This document shows positions 1 through 8,021 of a stretch of 64,000 nt of DNA, one piece after another. Source of the stretch: Alphaproteobacteria bacterium (lineage in GTDB: Bacteria; Pseudomonadota; Alphaproteobacteria; Micavibrionales; Micavibrionaceae); NCBI GenBank assembly GCA_002401965.1, contig NVUR01000023.1, positions 1 through 64,000 on the forward strand, read 5' to 3'. Under the pieces are notes generated by a model. The model had not been told where the DNA came from, made no database searches, and worked only from the letters and a program-made list of their open reading frames with translations. Positions within the stretch are counted from its first letter, which is position 1; each line of letters begins with the position of its first letter. The position numbers were made by a program, and so were the translations under genes.

Positions 1-113
1 GGGTGCATCTTCATTCCTTCGTCATTACGATGAAAACCAAAACACTCCCTTATGCAAGACCTTTAAATGGTCTCATAAGACCTGACGGGGAACACTTTAT
101 GTAATATACTTTT

Positions 114-596
114 ATGGATAAAGAAAAACAAAGCCCGCTGGCGAAAGCTGTATTTTGTGCCATTAACGGTATAGGGGCAGATGTATCGGATGACATGAAA
201 TATTGTGTAATCATTAATGTAGGGTCTGTACCATTGCAAAAAGATGACCGTGCACAGGTCTTTGTTTCTAATTCACAATTTCAGTCTACGATTAGGCTAT
301 CGCGCTTCACAGAAAGTGGTTTGGATGATCATAGCTTTGCTGCGGTTGTTGCCGATGCTATAAAACCGCATATCTTAATGGGGCGAGTTACGGATCTAAG
401 TTTATTCTGTGAGGGGTGTTTTTCTATGCGTGTTGATCCTGAGGTTCTTGACGATATTGATAAACATTTTCCGTCTGAAAGACTCATGTTTATGAGCTTT
501 GATCAGCGCATAGCCATGGAAAACGTGATGCAGAGCTATAAGCAAAAAAGCAGTGTTACGGATTTCTCGACAGAACGTCCATATTTGGATGCCTAA
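114..596 (+). CDS. hypothetical protein (possible prophage cargo)
   Basis: 160-aa ORF ending just before an intrinsic terminator; no recognised domain; no clear RBS. Confidence 0.6.
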   Translation: MDKEKQSPLAKAVFCAINGIGADVSDDMKYCVIINVGSVPLQKDDRAQVFVSNSQFQSTIRLSRFTESGLDDHSFAAVVADAIKPHILMGRVTDLSLFCEGCFSMRVDPEVLDDIDKHFPSERLMFMSFDQRIAMENVMQSYKQKSSVTDFSTERPYLDA

Positions 597-631
597 ATCC
601 ACAAAATTTAAAATTACGAACATTATTTAAA

Positions 632-656
632 CCGTCCATAAGGGCGATTTTTTTTA
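632..656 (+). terminator. intrinsic terminator after the 160-aa ORF
   Basis: CGTCC-ATAA-GGGCG stem (one G:U) followed by T8. Confidence 0.7.
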
Positions 657-682
657 TACCCAAATTTAAGGAGGTAACGATT

Positions 683-766
683 ATGCCTGAACATATCAAG
701 ATGCCCTGCAAAGCAAAACACCGTTTTGTTTGCGTATCAAATAATAGCCAAAAAGCAAGGAGATAA
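683..766 (+). CDS. 27-aa leader ORF created by duplication of the downstream start region
   Basis: ATG at 683 with AAGGAGGT RBS; reads MPEHIKMPCKAKHRFVCVSNNSQKARR*; stop falls in the RBS of the next gene. Confidence 0.5.
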   Translation: MPEHIKMPCKAKHRFVCVSNNSQKARR

Positions 767-771
767 CAATT

Positions 772-2796
772 ATGCCTGAACATATAAAAATGCCTGACAT
801 CACACCGATTGTGCGTTATGTCGCCGATGGTGTCGATACGAATTACAGCTACCCATTTCCAATATTTGCCAGTGAAGACATGCACGTGTTTTTTGATGGC
901 GCGCCGCAGGTCAGTGGTTTTACGATTGATGGGGCGGGGGAGACACTGGGCGGGTCTGTGACGTTTGATGTTGCGCCGGATACAGGCGTGATTATTACCT
1001 TGGCGCGTGTGCTGCCGATTGAGCGCGTGACTGACTTTCTGGAAGGCGGAGATTTTTCCGCGCAGAGTATCAATAACGAGTTGGATTACATTATCGCAAG
1101 CGTGCAGCAAGTTAACCGCGAGAATGATCTTATGCTGCGCTATTCTGACTATGAAACGCCGGCGAGCGCGACTTTGCCTGATAGAGCCATTCGCGCGAAT
1201 AAAGCGTTGGGTTTTGATGGGGGTGGAAATCCTGTGGCGGTGTCTTTGGAGGGCTCTATGGCGGCACCCGATTTTACGGTGAGTGGCGCGGGGGCAACAA
1301 CGCGTACATCGACGAATAAATTATCGGATATGGTGTCTGTGAAGGATTTTGGCGCGGTGGGTGATGGTTTGAGCGATGACACGATTGCGATCCAAAATGC
1401 TTTAGCGGCGCATGATGCGGTGTTCTTGCCCGAAGGTGAGTATCTGGTGAGCAGTACAGTTCGCCTGAACGCACGGCAATCTTTGGCTGGTGCGGGGCAG
1501 CGATCTGTCCTGAAAGGCAATAGTAACAGCTTTAACATTATTGAGATTGTCGAAGATCATGTTGCTGTATCTAATCTACGGATTGAACAAGGCGATATTG
1601 GCATTAAGCTGTTCGGTCTGACGCGTCCTGTAGTGCAATGCGCGATTACCGATGTGACAATTGTGCAGCCTAATATCGGGGTGCAGCTTGATGGTTATAA
1701 TGACCTGAGCAAGCCATGCTATTGGAATAACTTTACCCGCGTATTGGTGGAACAACCCGCCACACATGGATTTCACCTGACCAGGTCAGGTGCGGGAGAT
1801 ACGCCTAACGCCAATAAGTTTCATAACTGCCGTGCTTATTCGCTGGGTGCGGATATTACGGGCGCGGGTTTTTATATCGAGCAGGGGCGTTTTAACAACA
1901 GCCTTATCGATTGCGAGGCCAACGTTAAAGGCACGGCGCAGGGGTGTTTTATTATCGGCGCAAATTCGGATAAAACCCTGCTGATTAACCCCTATGCGGA
2001 GAGTAATAACCTTGTCCCGAATGTGAAATTAGAGGCGGGGTCGATTGAGACCTCTATCTATAATTTGCTCTCAGTCAGTGATGGTTCGGCGATTTGGGAT
2101 TTATCGGGTGGGGAATATAGTGCCTATAATGCGGGTTTCCCCTATAAAAATCGTCTGCAAAAAACCACTGTGACGGATATGAATGCGACGCTGCAACGTT
2201 ATGATACGGAATTTATAGATGCGAGTGGAACGGTCAACCTTGATATCTCGCATTCTGTGCATTTGGTGTCTTCCTTTGGTGGGGCATTGAATGTGGAGCT
2301 GCCTGCCGCAGGAGACGCGGTTGGCGTGATGATGGTGGTTAAGAAAACCGATAGTTCCTCCAATGTGATAACCGTCACCGAAGATGGCGGCGCGGGCGCG
2401 GATGGGAAAGATTTCTTTCTTGGTGCGGAAAATGATTACGTGATGATGTTATCGAATGGCGCGGAATGGTTTGTGATTGCCTCTAACAGATCGGCGGGGA
2501 ATACACGCTATTTCGATGGCAGTGGTACGTATGACATTGATATGGCGGTGGATGTTTATCTGCTCTCCAGCTTTGGCGGTGCAATGACGGCGCGCCTTCC
2601 ACCCGCAAATGCAGCAGAAGCGATAGGGCGCACGATTACCATCAAAAAAACCGATAGTTCATCCAATGTGATTAGCGTCACCGAGCAAGGCAGCACCGGC
2701 CCTGATAATTCAGCTCAACCTCTTAATAGCCAATATAGTGCAATTACCGTTGTATCCGATGGTGGACAGTGGTTTATCATGAACAAGCATTTGTAG
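772..2796 (+). CDS. phage tail spike/tail fibre with T7 gp17-like N-terminus and pectate-lyase-like beta-helix
   Basis: N-terminal 'VRYVADGVDTNYSYPFPIFASEDMHVFFDG...ITLARVLPIERVTDFLEGGDFSAQSINNELDYI'; 'VSVKDFGAVGDGLSDDTIAIQNAL' pectate_lyase_3 motif. Confidence 0.9.
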   Translation: MPEHIKMPDITPIVRYVADGVDTNYSYPFPIFASEDMHVFFDGAPQVSGFTIDGAGETLGGSVTFDVAPDTGVIITLARVLPIERVTDFLEGGDFSAQSINNELDYIIASVQQVNRENDLMLRYSDYETPASATLPDRAIRANKALGFDGGGNPVAVSLEGSMAAPDFTVSGAGATTRTSTNKLSDMVSVKDFGAVGDGLSDDTIAIQNALAAHDAVFLPEGEYLVSSTVRLNARQSLAGAGQRSVLKGNSNSFNIIEIVEDHVAVSNLRIEQGDIGIKLFGLTRPVVQCAITDVTIVQPNIGVQLDGYNDLSKPCYWNNFTRVLVEQPATHGFHLTRSGAGDTPNANKFHNCRAYSLGADITGAGFYIEQGRFNNSLIDCEANVKGTAQGCFIIGANSDKTLLINPYAESNNLVPNVKLEAGSIETSIYNLLSVSDGSAIWDLSGGEYSAYNAGFPYKNRLQKTTVTDMNATLQRYDTEFIDASGTVNLDISHSVHLVSSFGGALNVELPAAGDAVGVMMVVKKTDSSSNVITVTEDGGAGADGKDFFLGAENDYVMMLSNGAEWFVIASNRSAGNTRYFDGSGTYDIDMAVDVYLLSSFGGAMTARLPPANAAEAIGRTITIKKTDSSSNVISVTEQGSTGPDNSAQPLNSQYSAITVVSDGGQWFIMNKHL

Positions 2797-2802
2797 CACT
2801 CT

Positions 2803-2832
2803 TTGACATGCGAATATCTTCTTTGTTACAAT
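2803..2832 (+). promoter_or_regulatory. candidate sigma70 promoter
   Basis: TTGACA (2803-2808), 18 bp spacer, TACAAT (2827-2832). Confidence 0.65.
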
Positions 2833-2858
2833 GAATTTTCAGTATTCATGGGGGTGTT

Positions 2859-3047
2859 ATGAATAGCAAAAATGTTCAAAATGTAAGCGAAGTTTTGAAA
2901 TCCGTAGAAAATTATTTCAATAACGGGAGTGGCGCTTCACCAGAAGGAAACCGCGTTATGAATCTGCCTAAAGGAGAGAAAATAAAAACCCTTTCTGTTG
3001 GTGGTTCAGGCATCAGTGAAATAGGTCTGCGTGTGATCGAGTATTAG
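2859..3047 (+). CDS. small hypothetical protein (moron-like cargo)
   Basis: 62-aa ORF between its own promoter and terminator. Confidence 0.55.
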   Translation: MNSKNVQNVSEVLKSVENYFNNGSGASPEGNRVMNLPKGEKIKTLSVGGSGISEIGLRVIEY

Positions 3048-3079
3048 CCGAATTCCAAACAATTATGATGAAAATTAAC

Positions 3080-3108
3080 TGCCTCTAGATTTTAGGGGCG
3101 TTTTTTTG
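3080..3108 (+). terminator. intrinsic terminator
   Basis: GCCTCTA...TAGGGGC stem followed by T7. Confidence 0.75.
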
Positions 3109-3140
3109 TCTCCAATATTATATTAAGAAAGGATAATTTT

Positions 3141-3449
3141 ATGCCTGAAATCGAATCTGGTACGCGTGCGCGCATTGCCAAGTTTTTACCCAAAGCACTG
3201 GAAAGTGCCATTGCATCTTATCAGTTATTTTCGGAGCAAAACCCCGAACAAAATTCAGTGGAATTTAAAAAGCACCAAGATGCTTGTAAGGTGGGTATTG
3301 CCCATATTGAATTGCTGGTTAAATTGGCAAAACGAACAACATCAACGGATGCAAAGTCCGATAATAAACGATCTGAAAAAGAGATATTAGGCTTGATGGA
3401 AACGGCGCAAGAGGAAATTGAAGGCTATAAGAACATGGCAGGAATTTGA
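3141..3449 (+). CDS. small phage protein, possible small terminase subunit by position
   Basis: 102-aa helical ORF in the T7 gp18 position between tail fibre and TerL; no diagnostic motif. Confidence 0.4.
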   Translation: MPEIESGTRARIAKFLPKALESAIASYQLFSEQNPEQNSVEFKKHQDACKVGIAHIELLVKLAKRTTSTDAKSDNKRSEKEILGLMETAQEEIEGYKNMAGI

Positions 3450-3520
3450 CTTATGGGACATAATGCATGTATTTATGATAGCATAGTTGCTTACGGGTTG
3501 AATGATAGGGGTGTATCAGA

Positions 3521-4171
3521 GTGTCTGAAACACAAAAGGCAAGACCAAGAATAACGAATAATTTCGCTGTTTCAGCGATGTCGTTTTCGCTTGCCCTGAC
3601 GCTGTCGGCCTGCTCTGGTGGTGATGGAAAAGAAATAGATATTGCGCCGACGCAAGATAAAGTGTTGAGCGCAGAGTTAAACGAAATGCGTCATACTTTC
3701 CAATGTTATGATGGTCCTTACGATATAGAGCGCGAAGGTTTTAATTCTGTTGATGCGAATGTTCGGGAAAAATCGTCATGGATTGATTCTAAGGTTTGGA
3801 ATAAATGGCAAAATCGTCTTGATGGTAAAAATCTGGAGACGGATCATAAATTTAAGTCGACATATTATTTTGAAGCAAATGAAATAAATTATAGTGGGCG
3901 TCATAGTACGTTAAAAGCCGCTTTTTCGAAATTGGAGGATGAAGAGCAGGTCGCGTTTCTTGTTGTTGGTGGCTCGGACAGAAACCAAACGCTTAAAAAT
4001 GGTGCGTTAAAGGTATCGATGCAACGCGCCGCCGGTTTTCTTCCCTATTTTGAAGAGGCAGGTATTCATCCTGATCGTGTGTGCATTATTCCCGAGGGAA
4101 GGGAGCATGCGGGTGCAGCAAAACAATATGAAGACAGGCATGTCACCATAACGGCATTCTCTCTCGAATAA
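3521..4171 (+). CDS. lipoprotein with possible divergent OmpA-like C-terminal domain
   Basis: Lipobox LALTLSAC after a hydrophobic segment; C-terminal 'LKVSMQRAAGFLPYFEEAGIHPDRV...EDRHVTI' resembles an OmpA-type peptidoglycan-binding fold. Confidence 0.55.
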   Translation: MSETQKARPRITNNFAVSAMSFSLALTLSACSGGDGKEIDIAPTQDKVLSAELNEMRHTFQCYDGPYDIEREGFNSVDANVREKSSWIDSKVWNKWQNRLDGKNLETDHKFKSTYYFEANEINYSGRHSTLKAAFSKLEDEEQVAFLVVGGSDRNQTLKNGALKVSMQRAAGFLPYFEEAGIHPDRVCIIPEGREHAGAAKQYEDRHVTITAFSLE

Positions 4172-4201
4172 GCGGTATATATTCCATATATTTCTGTATC
4201 A

Positions 4202-4228
4202 AGCTCCGATTTATCGGGGCTTTTTTTG
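4202..4228 (+). terminator. intrinsic terminator
   Basis: AGCTCCG-ATTTAT-CGGGGCT followed by T-run. Confidence 0.8.
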
Positions 4229-4261
4229 TTCGGTTTAAGAAGGTTTTGGCAGCGCATTGCG

Positions 4262-4426
4262 TTGTTCGTTTTTAAAAATTAAGGGAAATGTTATGAGTGA
4301 ATACGCAATGAAAGATGCGAATTTTGGGCTGTTTAGAAGCAATGCATATGCATTGTTCGTTTTTAAAAATTAAGGGAAATGTTATGAGTGAATACGCAAT
4401 GAAAGATGCGAATCTTGGGCTGTTTA
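4262..4426 (+). repeat. 74-bp tandem direct repeat (period 91) covering the RBS and first codons of the terminase
   Basis: 4262-4335 and 4353-4426 identical except T4323/C4414. Confidence 0.95.
4293..4373 (+). CDS. 26-aa leader ORF from the first repeat copy
   Basis: MSEYAMKDANFGLFRSNAYALFVFKN*; stop 11 nt before the true start at 4384. Confidence 0.45.
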   Translation: MSEYAMKDANFGLFRSNAYALFVFKN

Positions 4427-5868
4427 TCGTGCTGTGGAATCAACAGCAGAATATGAAGACGCCGCATTTGCACATGAAAATCGCACATTGGCTGGAAAGT
4501 CGTTGGAAAAGTGGTGATAGGTCTTTGTTGCTGATGGCGTTTCGGTCTGCTGGGAAATCAACGCTTGTGGGGTTGTTTTGTGCGTGGCTGATTTATCGTG
4601 ATCCGAATTTACGGATTTTGGTGTTGGCGGCGGATTTTACGTTGGCCAAGAAAATGGTGCGTAATGTTAAACGCATTATAGAGCGCCACCCCCTGACCAC
4701 ACATCTAAAACCCGCGCGCGCCGATCAATGGGCGTCTGATCGATTTACGGTGCAGCGCGCGTTAGAGTTACGTGACCCCTCTATGATGGCAAAGGGGGTG
4801 CATTCCAATATTACGGGCAGTCGCGCCGATATTGTGATTTGCGATGATGTCGAAGTACCAAATACCTGTGACAGCGCAGAAAAGCGTGAGAACCTACGTG
4901 AAAGGCTGGCTGAGATATCTTACGTTTTAACTGTGGGCGGGACGCAGCTTTATGTTGGGACGCCGCACCATTATTTCTCTATCTATGCGGATATACCGCG
5001 CAAGGAAACTGGCGAAGAATTGGTGTTTTTGGATGGGTTTAAACGTTTATCTCTGCCTATATTGGATGAAGAGGGCAACAGCGTTTGGCCAGAGCGTTAT
5101 AGCGCCGCCGATATCGCGCAAATCAAACGCAGCGCAGGGCCCAATAAATTTGATTCCCAGATGATGTTAGAGGCGGTAAATCTGATGGATGGGCGGCTTA
5201 ACCCTGATTTACTGCATTATTATGATGCACCGTTGGAATATGCGAAGGAGATTAATGCCTTGTATCTGGGGCAGCATAAAATGGTTGGGGCATCGTGTTG
5301 GTGGGATCCGGCCTTTGGTCATAAAAATGGTGATAACAGCGTTCTGGCTGTGGTCTTTGGTGATGAAGGCGGGAATTTCTATCTGCACCATGTGGAGTAT
5401 ATTACGCTGGATGAGCATGATGAAACCAATGAAGCAGAGCAGCAAGTCAACATTATTGCCAAAATCGCCAAAGAATTTTATGTGCCCGCTATTGCGATTG
5501 AAATTAACGGGATTGGGCGATTTTTACCCAACATATTGCGCCGTGCTTTGAAAAAAGTCTATTCGCCCTGTAGCGTGCGCGAAATAAGCAACACAAAGAG
5601 CAAAGATATCCGTATTTTAGAGGGCTTTGACGCAATTATGGCGTCTGGGCGGCTATATGTGCATGAAAATGTTACGAAAACGCCTTTTATCATGGAGATG
5701 CGTGAATGGAGACCAGGGAAAAGCAAAGGTCACGATGACGGTCTTGATGCGGTTGCAGGCGCATTGTCGATGCAGCCAGATCGGTTGGAGCGTTTTTATA
5801 CGCAAGGCGCGCATCGCTGGATGAAGGGCGCGGGCGCACATACGGCCAAAAGTGATTTTGATGTATAG
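4384..5868 (+). CDS. phage terminase large subunit, T7 gp19-like
   Basis: Walker A-like 'FRSAGKST'; 'GVHSNITGSRADIVICDDVEVPNTCDSAEKRENLRERL' and 'GGTQLYVGTPHH' as in T7-type TerL; nuclease-like 'SKGHDDGLDAVAGAL'. Start moved from 4315 to the ATG with RBS at 4384. Confidence 0.9.
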   Translation: MSEYAMKDANLGLFIVLWNQQQNMKTPHLHMKIAHWLESRWKSGDRSLLLMAFRSAGKSTLVGLFCAWLIYRDPNLRILVLAADFTLAKKMVRNVKRIIERHPLTTHLKPARADQWASDRFTVQRALELRDPSMMAKGVHSNITGSRADIVICDDVEVPNTCDSAEKRENLRERLAEISYVLTVGGTQLYVGTPHHYFSIYADIPRKETGEELVFLDGFKRLSLPILDEEGNSVWPERYSAADIAQIKRSAGPNKFDSQMMLEAVNLMDGRLNPDLLHYYDAPLEYAKEINALYLGQHKMVGASCWWDPAFGHKNGDNSVLAVVFGDEGGNFYLHHVEYITLDEHDETNEAEQQVNIIAKIAKEFYVPAIAIEINGIGRFLPNILRRALKKVYSPCSVREISNTKSKDIRILEGFDAIMASGRLYVHENVTKTPFIMEMREWRPGKSKGHDDGLDAVAGALSMQPDRLERFYTQGAHRWMKGAGAHTAKSDFDV

Positions 5869-5892
5869 GGCAAAGCATAAGGAGAAAGAACA

Positions 5893-6216
5893 ATGACAGA
5901 GATTTCAAATGATCTTTTATGGTGGATTACGGTGGTGGATTTACCGGCGATGGCGGGGCTGTTCGTGATGATTTGGCGTACGCGTAATGATACGAATAAG
6001 GCGGTGGATCATATTCAGATCACCCTAGATCGACGGTGTGACCAGCTGCGTGATGCGCTGTTTGCTTTTAAGTTAGAGGTGGCGAAGAATTATGCTTCGC
6101 AAAAGGATCTACGCAGTGTGGAAGGTCGTATTATTGAGCATCTCTTACGTATTGAAGCAAAGCTGGAAAAGACGGTCATCAAAACGGCGGAGTTAAAGGG
6201 TAAGCGCATATTGTGA
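5893..6216 (+). CDS. small single-TM coiled-coil phage protein
   Basis: N-terminal hydrophobic helix followed by heptad-like region; AAGGAG RBS. Confidence 0.6.
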   Translation: MTEISNDLLWWITVVDLPAMAGLFVMIWRTRNDTNKAVDHIQITLDRRCDQLRDALFAFKLEVAKNYASQKDLRSVEGRIIEHLLRIEAKLEKTVIKTAELKGKRIL

Positions 6217-6230
6217 ATTTATGGTAAATC

Positions 6231-6258
6231 TTGACATTGTTGTCCATTAAAGTATAGA
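6231..6258 (+). promoter_or_regulatory. candidate sigma70 promoter
   Basis: TTGACA (6231-6236), 16 bp spacer, TATAGA (6253-6258). Confidence 0.65.
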
Positions 6259-6288
6259 ACAGCCAAAGTGGTACAAACAATTAGGTGA

Positions 6289-6864
6289 ATGCAGATGCTT
6301 ACATGGGGGAAAGAAAAAGTAAATATAGGCGATATGTATACGAAAGTTGCACATGAAGAGCCTTCTGTCTTACTTAAAAGTGTTAAGGAGTCCTCTGCTC
6401 TGCTTTCTCAAAAGTTTGTAGACATAATGGATGTGGCACGCCCAGATGCTTTGCCTTTCTCGGTACTTAATAATGCAGAGGCGTTTGTAATGAATTCTAT
6501 TGTTCATGTTGGTCAGTGTTTGAAAGGTGTAGAGGAGAGCGGGAATACGCTGAACGCTCTTCAGGCACTTGAAGTGAGTGAATTTTTCTCTGATTGCAGA
6601 GTGTATCATGATTTCCTTGGTGATGCGGGATATCCACATTCTGTGATTTTAGATGGTGATCGTGAAATTAGTGCTTTTGATGGATGGGAAGAATCAGGGC
6701 TAAGGTCGCTATTTATTTTGGTGAGGCCTGAGGAAAAACTGGATTATATAGTTGCGTTAAAAATGGTTGAAAATAAAAGTTGGTCAGATGAATTTAAGGC
6801 GGAAATCCTTAATATTAGTCATGATTCAAAAGGGAACAGGATGGAATGTATTTTTGAGGCTTAG
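6289..6864 (+). CDS. hypothetical protein (moron-like cargo)
   Basis: 191-aa ORF between its own promoter and terminator. Confidence 0.6.
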   Translation: MQMLTWGKEKVNIGDMYTKVAHEEPSVLLKSVKESSALLSQKFVDIMDVARPDALPFSVLNNAEAFVMNSIVHVGQCLKGVEESGNTLNALQALEVSEFFSDCRVYHDFLGDAGYPHSVILDGDREISAFDGWEESGLRSLFILVRPEEKLDYIVALKMVENKSWSDEFKAEILNISHDSKGNRMECIFEA

Positions 6865-6896
6865 GTCGCATCCATCTATGAATTGATATTTTTATA

Positions 6897-6923
6897 AAGC
6901 TCCGATTTTCGGGGCTTTTTTTT
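6897..6923 (+). terminator. intrinsic terminator
   Basis: AGCTCCGA-TTT-TCGGGGCT followed by T-run. Confidence 0.8.
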
Positions 6924-6963
6924 GTGCCTGAAGGGGTGATTTTAAATTTAAAGGAGATTTATA

Positions 6964-7470
6964 ATGTGTAAAAAACCAAGGCTGATTGCCGTGGATATGT
7001 TGTGTCAATCTGGCGCAGCCACCAAGGGGGAACAAACCATGCAGGAATTTTATGATGGGATCACAGTGGATGTATTGGCGCGCACCTTGTGGGGGGAAGC
7101 ACGTGGTGAGGGTGCAGAAGGCATGAAAGCAGTCGCGAATGTTATTCTTAACCGTGCGGTTGTCGCGCAGAAAAAGGGCAAATTCTGGTGGGGGAATGAT
7201 ATTATTCAAATATGCCAAAAACCGTATCAGTTCAGCTGTTGGAATCGTAGTGATCCGAATTTTCGGAAATTACAGTCTGTTGATGAAAAAGACCTCTATT
7301 TTGCCACGGCTTTGCGGGTGGCACGTCGTGCGCTGGCAGGGGTGATTGACGATGTGACAGGCGGCGCAACGCATTATCATGCCTCGTCGATTGTGCCTTA
7401 TTGGGCAAAGGGGAAAACGCCATCCTTCGTTATTGGCGCACATAAATTTTATAACTTAGTGGAGGTATAA
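6964..7470 (+). CDS. cell wall hydrolase, SleB/Hydrolase_2 family (phage endolysin); alternative start near 7039
   Basis: 'DVLARTLWGEARGEGAEGMKAVANVILNRAV...CQKPYQFSCWN...ATHYHA'. Confidence 0.9.
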   Translation: MCKKPRLIAVDMLCQSGAATKGEQTMQEFYDGITVDVLARTLWGEARGEGAEGMKAVANVILNRAVVAQKKGKFWWGNDIIQICQKPYQFSCWNRSDPNFRKLQSVDEKDLYFATALRVARRALAGVIDDVTGGATHYHASSIVPYWAKGKTPSFVIGAHKFYNLVEV

Positions 7471-7472
7471 TC

Positions 7473-8003
7473 ATGTTATCAGCATTTATATCGCAGGTGG
7501 GTTTGCCTGTATTAATGGCGATTGTTAGCGGTGCGCTGGGTATTTTAGATCACCCTGCGGCAAAGACGGCGGCGCATGCCCTTGGTCAGGTGGAGGCCGC
7601 CTTGAAAAGCGGACAAATCACGTCCGAACAATTGGCCGAAGCCAATCGTCATAGTGAGGAAATGGCCGCGTTGGAGATTGAGAATTATCAAGAAAATCTG
7701 GCAGAAATAAATAAGTCCCTGCGCGCGGAGATTGCATCAGAAGACCAGTATGTTCGCCGGATGCGCCCGACTTTTGGTTATTTGATGGCATTGACGTGGG
7801 CAGCGCAAATGTTTGGCATTGCCTATGTTATTATATTTGATACGGACAAGGCGGGCATTGTGATGGCAGCGATGGGCAATCTTAGTGCAATATGGGCTGT
7901 CGGCCTGTCTGTTCTTGGGATTTATGTGTATAAGCGCAGTGATGATAAAAATATAAAGCCTATGCGTGATGTTATTTACTGGAATACAAAACCTTCTATG
8001 TAA
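7473..8003 (+). CDS. 3TM holin, GTA-type
   Basis: Amphipathic helix region 'LEIENYQENLAEINKSLRAEIASEDQYVRRMRPTFGYLMALTWAAQ' followed by TM segments; adjacent to endolysin. Confidence 0.75.
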   Translation: MLSAFISQVGLPVLMAIVSGALGILDHPAAKTAAHALGQVEAALKSGQITSEQLAEANRHSEEMAALEIENYQENLAEINKSLRAEIASEDQYVRRMRPTFGYLMALTWAAQMFGIAYVIIFDTDKAGIVMAAMGNLSAIWAVGLSVLGIYVYKRSDDKNIKPMRDVIYWNTKPSM

Positions 8004-8021
8004 GCTATCGCTGGTATTTGT

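Noticed and set aside
4315-4383. N-terminal extension of the terminase ORF
   Set aside because: The extension is read through the first duplicated start region in another frame; no RBS at 4315, strong RBS at 4384
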